DNA of 64,000 bases from assembly GCF_019263705.2 (NCBI RefSeq), contig NZ_JADQDK010000001.1, positions 5,766,001 through 5,830,000 of the forward strand. The letters are read 5' to 3'. Within the stretch, counting starts at the first letter, position 1. Each line of letters opens with the position of its first letter. Of this stretch, positions 19,008 through 29,062 are shown in pieces. The translations under genes were made by a program, and so were the position numbers. Under the pieces are notes generated by a model, which saw only the letters and a program-made list of their open reading frames with translations, made no database searches and had not been told where the DNA came from. This DNA comes from Pseudonocardia abyssalis. GTDB lineage: Bacteria; Actinomycetota; Actinomycetes; Mycobacteriales; Pseudonocardiaceae.

Positions 19008-20078
19008 ATGCAGGACGAACGACGCGGTTTCGGCGAGACGAGTCCTCGCCACCGCCGCACCAACGGCACCAACGGCTTCCATCCGGACAAGATGCGCACG
19101 CAGCCGATCCCGTTCAAGGACGTGTCGGAGGAGCCGATCGACCTCGTCGCGGTGCAGGCCGACGACGAGCTGATCAGCGCCCTCGCCGCCGGGATGTCCG
19201 TCTCGGCCCCCGGTGTCGGCGGGTACGACGCCGACGACCACGTCGCCGCCCTGCTCGCCTCCTGGCGGGCGGAGGTCGATTCCGAGCCGCTCCCCGAGCT
19301 CGTCGACCTCGACACGGCGATGGCCACGATCCAGGCGGCATCCCGCCCCCCCGGTCGGCGCGCCCGGCACCTGTTCCCGCTCGCGGCCGCCGCCGCGATG
19401 ATCGTCTTCACCGTCGGTGGTGTGTCCGTCGGTGCGTCCGACGCCCGGCCCGGTGACACCCTCTGGGGTGTCTCCCGCGTGCTCTACAGCGAGCGGGCGG
19501 AGTCGGTCGAGGCCGCCGGGCGCGTCGAGTCCCGGATCAACGAGGCCAAGGACGCCCTGACGCGCGGTGAGCCCGACGTCGCCGCCGCCGCGCTCGCCGC
19601 GGCGGAGGAGGACCTCGTCGCCGTCCGTGCCGAGGAGGGTCTCGCCGAGCTCGCCGAGGTGCAGAGCTTCCTCGAGGCGAAGGCTGCCGAGACCCCGCCG
19701 GGCAAGCCGGTGCAGCCCGGCACGCCGCTGGCCGCCGACCCCCGCCGTCCGGTACCGCCGCGCGCGGCCGCCGAGGGCGCCCCGACGACGCCCGCCCCGG
19801 CGCCGTCCGGCGCAGTCACGACGACGGCTCCGACGTCGCCGTCCGATCCGGCGGTCAGCCCGCTCAGCGCCGACGCGACCCCGTCGCCGGCCACGCCGAG
19901 CGTCGAGCCGACCACCGGCACCACCCCGTCCAGCGAAGGCGGGTCCTCGTCCGCCACCAGCGAGGGCAGCCCCGACCCGACCACCACCACCTCCGGTCAG
20001 GGCCTCGGCCCGACGGCCACCGAGGAGGGCACGCCCACCGCGGCGGGGTCGGAGTCGGAGCCGACCACCACCAGCTAG
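19008..20078 (+). CDS. rsdA: membrane-anchored anti-SigD factor, RsdA-like
   Basis: The 356-residue protein has a cytoplasmic N-terminal half with the sigma-binding region (IDLVAVQADDELISALAAGM, about 44-63; DDHVAALLASWRAEVD). One transmembrane segment follows at about 121-143 (HLFPLAAAAAMIVFTVGGVSV), then DTLWGVSRVLY, a helical stretch (ESVEAAGRVESRINEAKDAL) and a long Pro/Thr/Ser-rich extracytoplasmic tail. It follows sigD with no gap. The layout matches RsdA, which holds SigD at the membrane until regulated proteolysis. The extracellular tail is longer than needed for anchoring and may sense the envelope. Confidence 0.86.
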   Translation: MQDERRGFGETSPRHRRTNGTNGFHPDKMRTQPIPFKDVSEEPIDLVAVQADDELISALAAGMSVSAPGVGGYDADDHVAALLASWRAEVDSEPLPELVDLDTAMATIQAASRPPGRRARHLFPLAAAAAMIVFTVGGVSVGASDARPGDTLWGVSRVLYSERAESVEAAGRVESRINEAKDALTRGEPDVAAAALAAAEEDLVAVRAEEGLAELAEVQSFLEAKAAETPPGKPVQPGTPLAADPRRPVPPRAAAEGAPTTPAPAPSGAVTTTAPTSPSDPAVSPLSADATPSPATPSVEPTTGTTPSSEGGSSSATSEGSPDPTTTTSGQGLGPTATEEGTPTAAGSESEPTTTS

Positions 20079-20087
20079 TCGGTACGA

Positions 20088-20130
20088 CGCCGAACGGCCC
20101 GGCCCCGTGAGGGGACCGGGCCGTTCGGCG
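20088..20130. terminator. shared terminator between rsdA and the convergent DUF5319 gene
   Basis: CGCCGAACGGCCCGG pairs fully with its downstream complement, extended by CCCC/GGGG across a one-base bulge, with a GTGA loop. It sits between two convergent stops and can work in both directions. Confidence 0.85.
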
Positions 20131-20139
20131 TGGCGGGGG

Positions 20140-20517
20140 TCAGGAGTCGGAGAGCACCGCGTCGGCGTAGCCGCGGCAGTACTCCCACGTGACGTAGCTG
20201 CTGGGGTCGGGATCGAAGGCCGGCTCGTGCGGGCGCATCTGCCCCTCGTCGAGCAGCTGCTGCAGGCTCGCGCGCAGCAGGCTCCACTCGTGGAAGTGCT
20301 GCTCGCCGCAGTCGCCGCAGTCGACCACGATGCCGCGGACCCCACGGACCTCCAGCAGCGCCTGGTACACGGCGAGGTCGGCGATGTCGGCGACGATCTC
20401 GTCGCGCTCGGCGTCGCTCAGCTCCTCCGCCTCCTCGGGCTCGGGGCCGTCGAGCGACAGCGCGGGGTCGAGCGGATCCCCGGCGAAGGGGTCCGGCGGC
20501 AGCGCGTCAGGTGGCAC
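20140..20517 (-). CDS. DUF5319 protein (Rv3412-like)
   Basis: The 125-residue acidic, soluble protein opens PPDALPPDPFAGDPLDP and continues with DIADLAVYQALLEVRGVRGIVVDCGDCGEQHFHEWSLL, then a conserved VTWEYCRGYADAVL end. The CGDC pair and nearby His residues could bind a metal. The family is confined to actinobacteria and always stands by sigD/guaB. Its function is unknown. The GTG at 20517 follows a minus-strand TACGAT hexamer (20530-20525) by 7 nt, the leaderless pattern seen repeatedly in this window. Confidence 0.85.
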   Translation of the reverse strand: MPPDALPPDPFAGDPLDPALSLDGPEPEEAEELSDAERDEIVADIADLAVYQALLEVRGVRGIVVDCGDCGEQHFHEWSLLRASLQQLLDEGQMRPHEPAFDPDPSSYVTWEYCRGYADAVLSDS

Positions 20518-20544
20518 GTCCCCGATCGTACTCGGGACGGGTGA

Positions 20545-22140
<1,596 letters not shown>

Positions 22141-22145
22141 CTGTC

Positions 22146-22151
22146 TAGGGT
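22146..22151 (+). promoter_or_regulatory. -10 element of guaB3, leaderless spacing
   Basis: TAGGGT, six bases, then the GTG at 22158. It gives guaB3 its own leaderless transcript only 6 nt after the guaB stop. Confidence 0.5.
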
Positions 22152-22157
22152 TGGCCC

Positions 22158-23282
22158 GTGCGTGACCACGTGGAGATCGGGATGGGCCGGGAGGCCCGTC
22201 GGAGCTACGACCTGGGCCAGGTCGAGATCGTGCCCTCGCGGCGCACGCGGAGCTCCCAGGAGGTGTCCACCGCCTGGCAGCTCGACGCGTACCGCTTCGA
22301 GATCCCGCTGATCACCCATCCGACCGACGCGGTGGTCTCGCCGGCCAGTGCGGTGACCGTCGGGAAGCTCGGCGGGCTCGCGGTGCTCAACGCCGAGGGG
22401 CTCTGGGCCCGGCACGCCGACGCCGACGGCGAGCTCGCCCGGGTGCTCGAGGCCGCCGAGTCCGACGACCCGGCCGCGGCCGTCCGGCTGCTGCAGGAGC
22501 TGCACGCCGCCCCGATCCAGCCGGCGCTGCTGGCCGAGGCACTGCGCACCGTCCGCGAGGCCGGGGTCACTGTCGCGGCGCGCGTGAGCCCGCAGCGCGC
22601 CCGCGAGCTCACCCCCGACCTGCTCGCGGCCGGTGTCGAGATCCTCGTCGTCCAGGGCACGATCATCTCCGCCGAGCACGTCTCCGACGGCGAGCCGTTG
22701 AACCTCAAGGACTTCATCGCCTCGCTCGACGTCCCCGTCGTCGCGGGCGGGGTGGGCGACTACCGCACCGCGATGCATCTCATGCGCACCGGCGCGGCGG
22801 GCGTCATCGTCGGGTACGGGGAGTCGACCGCCACCACCACCGACGAGGTGCTGGGGATCGGGGTGCCGATGGCCACCGCGATCGTCGACGCCGCCGCGGC
22901 CCGCCGCGACTACCTCGACGAGACCGGCGGCCGCTACGTCCACGTCATCGCCGACGGCGGCATGACCGGCTCCGGCGACCTGGCCAAGGCCATCGCCTGC
23001 GGAGCCGACGCCGTCATGCTGGGCGAGCAGCTGGCCGACGCCACCGACTCGCCCGGTCACGGGCTCTACTGGACCTCATCGGTGGCCCACCCGTCGCTGC
23101 CCCGCTCGGAGGTCACCGGGTTCGGTCCGGGCGACCGGAACCTCGAGCAGGTGCTGTTCGGTCCGGCGTCGAGCCCGTACGGCACGGTCAACCTGTTCGG
23201 TGCGCTGCGCCGGGCGATGGCGAAGACCGGCTACTCCGACCTCAAGGAGTTCCAGCGCGTCGGGCTGACCGTCCGCGGTTGA
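22158..23282 (+). CDS. guaB3: GuaB3-family IMP dehydrogenase paralogue
   Basis: The 374-residue barrel protein starts VRDHVEIGMGREARRSYDLGQVEIVPSRRTRSS, typical of the actinobacterial GuaB3 family. It lacks the CBS domains and the catalytic Cys loop of true IMPDH. NAD/substrate loops remain (VPVVAGGVGDYRTAMHLMRTGAAGVIVG; VIADGGMTGSGDLAKAIACGADAVMLG). It has been annotated as IMPDH, but in related organisms it has been linked to GMP reductase-like activity, so its direction in purine metabolism is open. Confidence 0.88.
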   Translation: MRDHVEIGMGREARRSYDLGQVEIVPSRRTRSSQEVSTAWQLDAYRFEIPLITHPTDAVVSPASAVTVGKLGGLAVLNAEGLWARHADADGELARVLEAAESDDPAAAVRLLQELHAAPIQPALLAEALRTVREAGVTVAARVSPQRARELTPDLLAAGVEILVVQGTIISAEHVSDGEPLNLKDFIASLDVPVVAGGVGDYRTAMHLMRTGAAGVIVGYGESTATTTDEVLGIGVPMATAIVDAAAARRDYLDETGGRYVHVIADGGMTGSGDLAKAIACGADAVMLGEQLADATDSPGHGLYWTSSVAHPSLPRSEVTGFGPGDRNLEQVLFGPASSPYGTVNLFGALRRAMAKTGYSDLKEFQRVGLTVRG

Positions 23283-23294
23283 GGCCCTGCTCCG

Positions 23295-23975
23295 TCACAG
23301 ACCGACGGAGTCGGCACCGTGGCGGGCCTGCTCGGAGGTGAACCCCTCGAACTCGAGCTGGTCGATGAGGCCGGACCGGGAGAAGGAGGTGAAGTCGAGG
23401 TAGCTCTGTGCCGACTTCTCCGCCTGCACCATCCAGTCGACGTCCACGGTGTCGACGGCGAACGTGGCGTCGGCCGTCGAGAACCCCTCGAACTCCAGCT
23501 GCTTGATGAGCCCCGACCGGGAGAACGCCATGAAGTCGAGGTAGCTCTCGGCCGAGCCGACGGCGTTCTGCTGACTGACCGACATCGTGGGCTCGGCAGG
23601 TGCCGGGGGCTCGGTCACGGGCGCCGGGAGCTCGACCACGGGTGCGGCAGCGGGAGCAGCAGCGGCGATGGGCGCCTCGACGGCCGGGACGGCGGCAACG
23701 GCCGGGGCCGGGGCCGGGGCCGGGGCGGGGGTGCTGCGGCCGCCGATCGAGGACCCGACGACCAGCAGCACCAGCAGGCCACCGACGACCCACGGCCAGC
23801 GGCGCCGCTTCCTCGGCGGGCCGGCGAACGGGGCGGGCGGCGGTCCGGGGAACGGGGCGGGCGGTCCGGCGGGGTGGTGCTGGTGCGGGATCCGGACCGT
23901 CTGCTCGTCGGGCGCCCAGGCCGGCGGCCACGCCCCGGGGCTGGGCTGCGGCGGGTTCGGGTAGGGCTGGGTCAT
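23295..23975 (-). CDS. membrane-anchored protein with two Ltp repeats
   Basis: The 226-residue protein has a Pro-rich cytoplasmic N-terminus, a basic stop (PPRKRRRW), one transmembrane helix (about 48-67), an Ala/Pro linker and two C-terminal repeats. These read SAESYLDFMAFSRSGLIKQLEFEGF and SAQSYLDFTSFSRSGLIDQLEFEGF. This is the Ltp ('host cell surface-exposed lipoprotein') domain, first known from a streptococcal phage lipoprotein that blocks DNA injection and widespread in Gram-positive surface proteins. Here it is anchored by a helix, not a lipobox. A surface role is inferred. Confidence 0.82.
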   Translation of the reverse strand: MTQPYPNPPQPSPGAWPPAWAPDEQTVRIPHQHHPAGPPAPFPGPPPAPFAGPPRKRRRWPWVVGGLLVLLVVGSSIGGRSTPAPAPAPAPAVAAVPAVEAPIAAAAPAAAPVVELPAPVTEPPAPAEPTMSVSQQNAVGSAESYLDFMAFSRSGLIKQLEFEGFSTADATFAVDTVDVDWMVQAEKSAQSYLDFTSFSRSGLIDQLEFEGFTSEQARHGADSVGL

Positions 23976-24096
23976 GTCGCGCACTCCGATGGGCTGGACG
24001 GGGCCTGTGTCACCTCCCGGATCGCCCGGTTCGTCCCGGCCGTTAGCGGTCCCGCGACGCACGTCATCAGTTCTGATGACATCTCACGGACCGGGG

Positions 24097-25020
24097 TCAT
24101 CGTCGATCGACCAGGGCGTGGACGAAGCGGAGCTTCTCCAGCACCCGCGGGCTCAGGACGAAGGGGTAGAGGTCGTCCTTGCCCATCGCCCGGTTGACGG
24201 CGTTGAGGGCGTAGGTCAGCGGCAGCCAGGTGGCGATCAGGTCGTCGAAGCCGGTGCCGTCCTGCTGCGGGACGGCACCGGGCAGGGCCAGGCCGAAGGC
24301 GGCGGCGCTCTGCAGGGTGTCGCGGATGTGCAGGTAGTGGGCGAACGACTCGGCCCAGTCCTCCCACGGGTGCGCCGTGGCGTACGCGCTGACGTGCGTG
24401 GACTCCCACCCCGGTGCGGGGGCACCGGCGTAGTGGCGGTCCAGCGCGCCGGCGTAGTCGGCCCGCTCGTCACCGAACAGGGCGCGGAACGGCCCGGGTG
24501 CCGGCTCGACCAGGACGGTCCAGTACCAGTGACCGGTCTCGTGCCGCAGGTGGCCGAGCAGGGTGCGGTAGGGCTCGGCGAGCTGCACCCGCAGGGCCTC
24601 GCGGTGCCCGTCGTCGCCCTCGGCCAGGTCGATGGTGACGACGCCGTCGGCATGCCCGGTGACCACCGGACCGGCCGAGAGCAGGTCGAACACGACACCG
24701 GAGGTGGGCAGGGCGAGGTCGTCGAGCTGGTAGACGAGCCGGCGCTTCGCCGCCTCGGCGCGGCCGAACGCGCGCATCCCGTCGTGGTCGGAGTCGGCGG
24801 GCCGCGTGCGGGTGAGCACGCAGCTCCCGCACAGCCCCTCGCCGGGCGCGACCAGCCAGTTGCAGCCGGCGATCCCGGCGTTGGCGCAGCGGACCAGCCC
24901 GTCGACCGCGACGAGGTCGTGCGACGCACGGGCGAACCCCAGCGCGGTGCCGCAGTTGAGGCAGGCGGAGTTCTCGAAGAACACGAGCTGCCGGCAGACC
25001 GGGCAGGAGAAGGAGCGCAC
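24097..25020 (-). CDS. putative zinc-binding metallopeptidase with zinc ribbons
   Basis: The 307-residue protein has an N-terminal zinc ribbon (FSCPVCRQLVFFENSACLNCG) and a second Cys cluster (CANAGIAGCNW, GLCGSC). A peptidase domain follows with HETGH at 160-164, a zincin-type motif, and GWESTHVSAYATAHPWEDWAESFAHYLH. This is the zinc-ribbon plus Peptidase_Mx architecture. It lies 8 nt after the transglutaminase gene and is probably the last gene of a three-gene operon with it and the ATP-grasp/alpha-E gene. It has no signal peptide, so it should act in the cytoplasm. The substrate is unknown. Confidence 0.85.
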   Translation of the reverse strand: MRSFSCPVCRQLVFFENSACLNCGTALGFARASHDLVAVDGLVRCANAGIAGCNWLVAPGEGLCGSCVLTRTRPADSDHDGMRAFGRAEAAKRRLVYQLDDLALPTSGVVFDLLSAGPVVTGHADGVVTIDLAEGDDGHREALRVQLAEPYRTLLGHLRHETGHWYWTVLVEPAPGPFRALFGDERADYAGALDRHYAGAPAPGWESTHVSAYATAHPWEDWAESFAHYLHIRDTLQSAAAFGLALPGAVPQQDGTGFDDLIATWLPLTYALNAVNRAMGKDDLYPFVLSPRVLEKLRFVHALVDRR

Positions 25021-25028
25021 CGGTCCCT

Positions 25029-25937
25029 CTACCCGTTGTCGAGCCGGATCATGTCGACGGCGACGGTCAGCTCGCTCCCGGCCCCGCCGCTGGAGAAGAT
25101 CACCCCGCGTAGCGGCGGCACGTCGGCGTAGTCGCGGCCGTGCGCGAGCTCCACGAACGAGTCGTCGACGGCGCGGTCGTTGGTGGGGTCGACGTCGTAC
25201 CAGCCGTCACCGGTGGACCCCGACACCCCGGTGGACCCCGACACCCCGGTGAACACCGACACCCACGCGTGCGACGCGTCCGCGCCCGCCAGCTTCGGAC
25301 GACCCGGCGGCGGGCGCGTCTCCAGGTAGCCGCTGACGTAGCGCGCCGCCAGCCCCATCGACCGCAGCCCGGCGACGGCGAGGTGCGCGAAGTCCTGGCA
25401 GACGCCCTCGCCGCTCGCGAACAGGTCGGCCACCGAGCTGCGGACGGTGCTGGAGCCGCTGACGTAGCGGAAATCGCGGTGGATGCGAGCGGACAGGTCG
25501 AGCGCGGCGTCGGCGATCGCGCGCCCGGGCGGGAAGGAGGGGAGGGCGTACGCGGTGACGGCCGGGTCGGGACCGAGCCGGGGCGAGGGCAGGGCGTACC
25601 CGCGGGCGTCGATGTGGTCGGGGTCGGTGCGCAGGCCGTCGCGCACGTCCTCCCACGCCCGGGGCGACGGCGCGACGGCGGGGGCGACGGCGACGGTGCT
25701 CTCGGCGAGCACGGTCAGCTCGCGGTGCGCGGAGGTGACGGCGAAGTAGGTGGAGCGGTTGCCGAAGGCGTCGGTGTGCTCGTGCTGCTCGGCGGGGCGC
25801 GGGGTGACGATGACGGCCGCGTCGACGCAGGTCTGGCGCGGGCGGTCGGACGGCAGCAGGTGGGCGCGTCCGAAGCTGGTGGAGACCTCGCCGCGGTAGA
25901 CGTAGGACGTGCGGTGGGTGACGCGGTAGGTCCGCAC
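25029..25937 (-). CDS. transglutaminase-like cysteine peptidase
   Basis: The 302-residue protein has an N-terminal beta domain (YRVTHRTSYVYRGEVSTSFGRAHL) and a transglutaminase core with the triad Cys180 (GEGVCQDFAHL), His (ADASHAW) and Asp (WYDVDPTND). It is the typical cytosolic bacterial transglutaminase-like protein paired with alpha-E and circularly permuted ATP-grasp proteins. These pairs are thought to make and break peptide or isopeptide bonds. The GTG is 1 nt past the upstream stop. An 18-bp tandem repeat adds VSGSTG units between His and Asp (25212-25265), a position that might affect the active-site loop. Confidence 0.88.
   Translation of the reverse strand: MRTYRVTHRTSYVYRGEVSTSFGRAHLLPSDRPRQTCVDAAVIVTPRPAEQHEHTDAFGNRSTYFAVTSAHRELTVLAESTVAVAPAVAPSPRAWEDVRDGLRTDPDHIDARGYALPSPRLGPDPAVTAYALPSFPPGRAIADAALDLSARIHRDFRYVSGSSTVRSSVADLFASGEGVCQDFAHLAVAGLRSMGLAARYVSGYLETRPPPGRPKLAGADASHAWVSVFTGVSGSTGVSGSTGDGWYDVDPTNDRAVDDSFVELAHGRDYADVPPLRGVIFSSGGAGSELTVAVDMIRLDNG
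25212..25265 (-). repeat. 18-bp coding repeat in the transglutaminase gene
   Basis: Two identical 18-bp units (GGTGGACCCCGACACCCC on the plus strand) and one diverged unit encode VSGSTG-type hexapeptides between the catalytic His and Asp. The unit length keeps the frame. Confidence 0.85.
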
Positions 25938-25938
25938 C

Positions 25939-28431
25939 TCAGGCCACCGTCCCGAACGGGCGCGGCGGCACCCCGGGGGCGAAACGGCCGCGTTCGAGCA
26001 CCTCGGCGAACCAGGCCAGGTCGTCGCCCAGCCCGACGACGAGCTCGCGCAGCTCGGCGCGGGTGCCGGCGGGCCCGCGGTGCACCGGGGGCGGACCGTC
26101 GGCCAGCCGCCGCTCGACGGCCTCCAGCGCCGCCTCGACGCCGGCGTCCGGCCCGGGGACCCCGGCGACGTCGGCACGGAGCCGCTCGAGCTGGTGCGCG
26201 ACCGAACGGGGGTTGGTCCGGTCGGTGAGCAGCAGCCCCACCGCCGCCGCGACGCCGGTGCGGGGGAGCCGCCGGTAGGTGATCACGCTCTCCGCGGCGA
26301 TCAGCACCGACTCGAGCACGAGCGCGTCGGCGGCCGGGCGGGGGCGGTCGCACAGGGTCGCGGCGACCAGTGCGCAGACCCCGATGGCCCGCTCCACGCG
26401 GCGGCCCGCGTCGAGCAGGCACCAGCCGGCGTCACGCACGTGGCTCTCCGCGGCGAGCCCGGCCATCGCGAGCAGGCCCTCCAGCACGCGGGACAGTGCA
26501 CCGGAGACGTCGGGGGCACCGGAGACGTCGGGGGCACCGGAGACGTCGGGGGCACCGGAGACGTCGGGGGCACCGGACGCGGCCAGCTCGCCGAGCACCG
26601 ACTCCAGCCGGCCCAGCACGAACCAGGTGTCCGCGGAGAGCTGCTCGCGCACCGCCTGCGCGGAACCGGTGAGTCGGTGCACGGCGTAGGCGAGCGACCC
26701 GGGCCGGTCGCGGTCGGTGAGCAGCGACAGCAGCTCCGGGCCGGGGGCGGCGAGCCGGCCGACGGCACCCTCGCCGAGGAAACCGGGAGCCGTCAGCGTC
26801 ACCGCGGTGGTGGCCCGGAGCAGCACGTCGAGGGCATGGCGTCCGCCGGGCTCGGGTCCGACCTGGAAGTCGGCCCGGCGGTCCACGACGGCGCGCAGCA
26901 GGCGCGCGGTGTCCTCCGCGCGCTCCGCGTAGCGGCCGAGCCAGAACAGGTCGGCGGCGACTCGGGGGCTCAGCGCCCCGGCCGGGGCGTGCGGCGGGCC
27001 GTCGAAGGTGCGCGGGGCCGTCCGGGTGCCGGGATCGACGACCCAGACGTCCTTGGCGCGGTCACCGGCCAGCGCGAGACCACCCGCGAGTACCTGGAAC
27101 CGTCCACCGTCGGCCGCCGCGAACGCCTGGAGCGTGACCGGCTGAGCGGTGAGCCGCCCGCCCGGGCCGATCGTCGGCACGGTGCTCGGCGTCAGGACCT
27201 CCTGGCCCGTCCACGCGTGCGGCTCGGCCGTGATCCGCGCGGCCAGCTCGGTGCGTTCCGCGGCCGTCAGGTCCGCCCCGGTGATGGTGTGCCGGTCCTC
27301 GTCCCGCGCGATCGGTTTGACGAGCAGGTCGGGCAGCCGCGCCAGCACGTGGGAGAGCCCGGCCGGGTCACCGCACCACCAGGTCGGCGCGGCGGGGAGG
27401 GCGAGCGGCTCGTCGAGCAGTGCCTGCGCGAGCGCGGGCAGGTACGGGAGCAGGCCGGGGTTCTCGGCGACCCCGCTCCCCAACCCGTTGACGACGGTCA
27501 CCGCGCCCCGCCGCGCCGCCTCGAGCAGCCCGGGGACGCCGAGCTGCGAGCCCGCCCGCAGGTCCAGCGGATCGCACCAGGCGGCGTCGACGCGGCGCAG
27601 GATGACGTCGACGGGCTCGGGGCGGCCGAGCGTGCGCTGCCAGACCCGGCCCTCGCGCACCATCAGCTCCGACCCGAGCACCAGCGGGAACCCGAGCTGC
27701 GAGGACAGGAACGCCTGCTCGAAGGCGGTCTCGCTCTGCGGGCCGGGGCTGAGCAGCACCACGCGCGGCGCGTCGGGCCCGGTGTGCAGCCCCTCCAGTC
27801 CGCGGCGCACGGCGTCGAGGAAGGGGCGCAGGCGCCGTATGCGGGAGCGGCGGTGCACCGGCGCCAGCACCCGTGCGACGACCCGGCGCCCGGCCATCGC
27901 GTACCCCGCGCCCGACGGGGCCTGCACGCGGTCGCCGAACACCCGCCACCCGTCGGCGGTACGGGCGAGGTCGACGCCCGCGAGGAACAGCTCGCGGCGC
28001 GGCGGCGCCCCCGGCGAGCGCGCCCAGCCGCGGACGTAGCCCTCGTGGCCCAGCACGACCTCGACCGGCAGCAGACCGGTGCGCAGCGTGAGGCGCGGGC
28101 CGTAGAGGTCGGCGAGGAGCCGGTCGAGCAGCTCGGCTCGCTGCGCGACGCCCCGTTCCAGCCCGCTCCACTCGTCGGCGGTGAGCAGCAGCGGCACGGG
28201 GTCGAGGGCCCAGGGCCGCTCGTCGTCGGCACCGGGCGGGCGGTAGCCGACGCCGTCCTCCGCGAGGAGCCTGCGGGTGTCGACGTCGCGGGCGGCGCGA
28301 CCGGCCGGGCCCGCGCGGTCCAGCTCCACCGCGAGTGACGACCACGCGCCCCGGACGGCTCCGTGCCCGTCGAGCATCTCGTCGTGCCCGTCCGGTTCGT
28401 AGCCGGCGACACGGCCGGCGGCGACGGTCAC
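25939..28431 (-). CDS. circularly permuted ATP-grasp (type 2) / alpha-E fusion
   Basis: The protein has about 830 residues. The N-terminal half (about 1-480) is a circularly permuted ATP-grasp domain: GYEPDGHDEMLDGHGAVR, FLAGVDLARTADGWRVFGDRVQAPSGAGYAM, VVLLSPGPQSETAFEQAFLSSQLGFPLV, AVTVVNGLGSGVAENPGLL and LLVKPIARDED. The C-terminal half is an alpha-E domain (SPRVAADLFWLGRYAERAEDTARLLRAV). These are usually two adjacent genes; here they are fused. Members are predicted peptide or amide ligases. The GTG at 28431 gives the usual distance to GYEP; starts farther upstream are possible. A repeat encoding SGAPDV units lies inside alpha-E. Confidence 0.85.
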   Translation of the reverse strand: MTVAAGRVAGYEPDGHDEMLDGHGAVRGAWSSLAVELDRAGPAGRAARDVDTRRLLAEDGVGYRPPGADDERPWALDPVPLLLTADEWSGLERGVAQRAELLDRLLADLYGPRLTLRTGLLPVEVVLGHEGYVRGWARSPGAPPRRELFLAGVDLARTADGWRVFGDRVQAPSGAGYAMAGRRVVARVLAPVHRRSRIRRLRPFLDAVRRGLEGLHTGPDAPRVVLLSPGPQSETAFEQAFLSSQLGFPLVLGSELMVREGRVWQRTLGRPEPVDVILRRVDAAWCDPLDLRAGSQLGVPGLLEAARRGAVTVVNGLGSGVAENPGLLPYLPALAQALLDEPLALPAAPTWWCGDPAGLSHVLARLPDLLVKPIARDEDRHTITGADLTAAERTELAARITAEPHAWTGQEVLTPSTVPTIGPGGRLTAQPVTLQAFAAADGGRFQVLAGGLALAGDRAKDVWVVDPGTRTAPRTFDGPPHAPAGALSPRVAADLFWLGRYAERAEDTARLLRAVVDRRADFQVGPEPGGRHALDVLLRATTAVTLTAPGFLGEGAVGRLAAPGPELLSLLTDRDRPGSLAYAVHRLTGSAQAVREQLSADTWFVLGRLESVLGELAASGAPDVSGAPDVSGAPDVSGAPDVSGALSRVLEGLLAMAGLAAESHVRDAGWCLLDAGRRVERAIGVCALVAATLCDRPRPAADALVLESVLIAAESVITYRRLPRTGVAAAVGLLLTDRTNPRSVAHQLERLRADVAGVPGPDAGVEAALEAVERRLADGPPPVHRGPAGTRAELRELVVGLGDDLAWFAEVLERGRFAPGVPPRPFGTVA
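26498..26577 (-). repeat. 18-bp coding minisatellite in the ATP-grasp/alpha-E gene
   Basis: Four exact 18-bp units (GCACCGGAGACGTCGGGG on the plus strand) and 8 nt of a fifth encode SGAPDV hexapeptides at about residues 618-645, probably a loop between alpha-E helices. Confidence 0.92.
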
Positions 28432-28675
28432 CCGGGCCGGCCCGGGCGCGGGCAGCCGGCACGGGTCGTCACCGGGCCATCCTGCGCCATCCGCGGCGTG
28501 CGCGGGAGATGTGGTGACCCGTGCGACGACGGCCTGCGCCACCACGTGCGGGTCCTCACGGTCGCCGGCAGCACCGGCCGGGGGGAGGAGTGCGCCCGGG
28601 ACCTCGAGGTCGGGTTGCTGGACGAGCTCGACGTCGGGAACCCGGCTCCGGTCGGGTCGGTGGTGCCCTACGAGA

Positions 28676-28707
28676 GCGGACCGGGCGCCGGCCGGCGCCC
28701 GGTCCGC
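28676..28707. repeat. 32-bp perfect palindrome
   Basis: GCGGACCGGGCGCCGG is followed at once by its exact reverse complement, with no spacer. As RNA it would give a 14-bp stem with a 4-nt loop. As DNA it is an unusually long perfect dyad. It may be a terminator for a lost gene or a protein-binding site. Confidence 0.9.
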
Positions 28708-29056
28708 CGCCATCGCCGAGCGAACCGAGACCGACCCGGTGCGGCAGCTGGAGCCGGAGCTGTCGGCGTCCTGTCAGCGCGGGGCCCGGACCGGCGCGGT
28801 GTCGAGCGCAAGCCGACCCGGGCGCGCCGCCTGATCGGCCGGCCCGTCGCGCTCGCCCGTGCCGTCGCGCGCCGGTTCGTCGACGAGTCGATCGCGGGGC
28901 CCGCCGCCGAGGGTCTCCTCACCCTGCGTCGCCGAGACGCCGGACGCGGCTCCGGTCCTGTTCGGCGAGTACGTCCGGCAGGTGGTTCGCCGATCGGCCG
29001 GACGCGGGCCGACGCAGCGGCTCCACTGGCCCGTCGGGGTGGTCGGCGCCGCCGTC

Positions 29057-29062
29057 TAGCCT
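29057..29062 (+). promoter_or_regulatory. -10 element of guaA, leaderless spacing
   Basis: TAGCCT, six bases, then the GTG at 29069. Same hexamer and spacing as tsaB. Confidence 0.5.

Noticed and set aside
26498..26577. Regular 18-bp repeats as a CRISPR-like array
   Set aside because: Units are directly adjacent without unique spacers and lie in frame inside a coding region; no cas genes occur.
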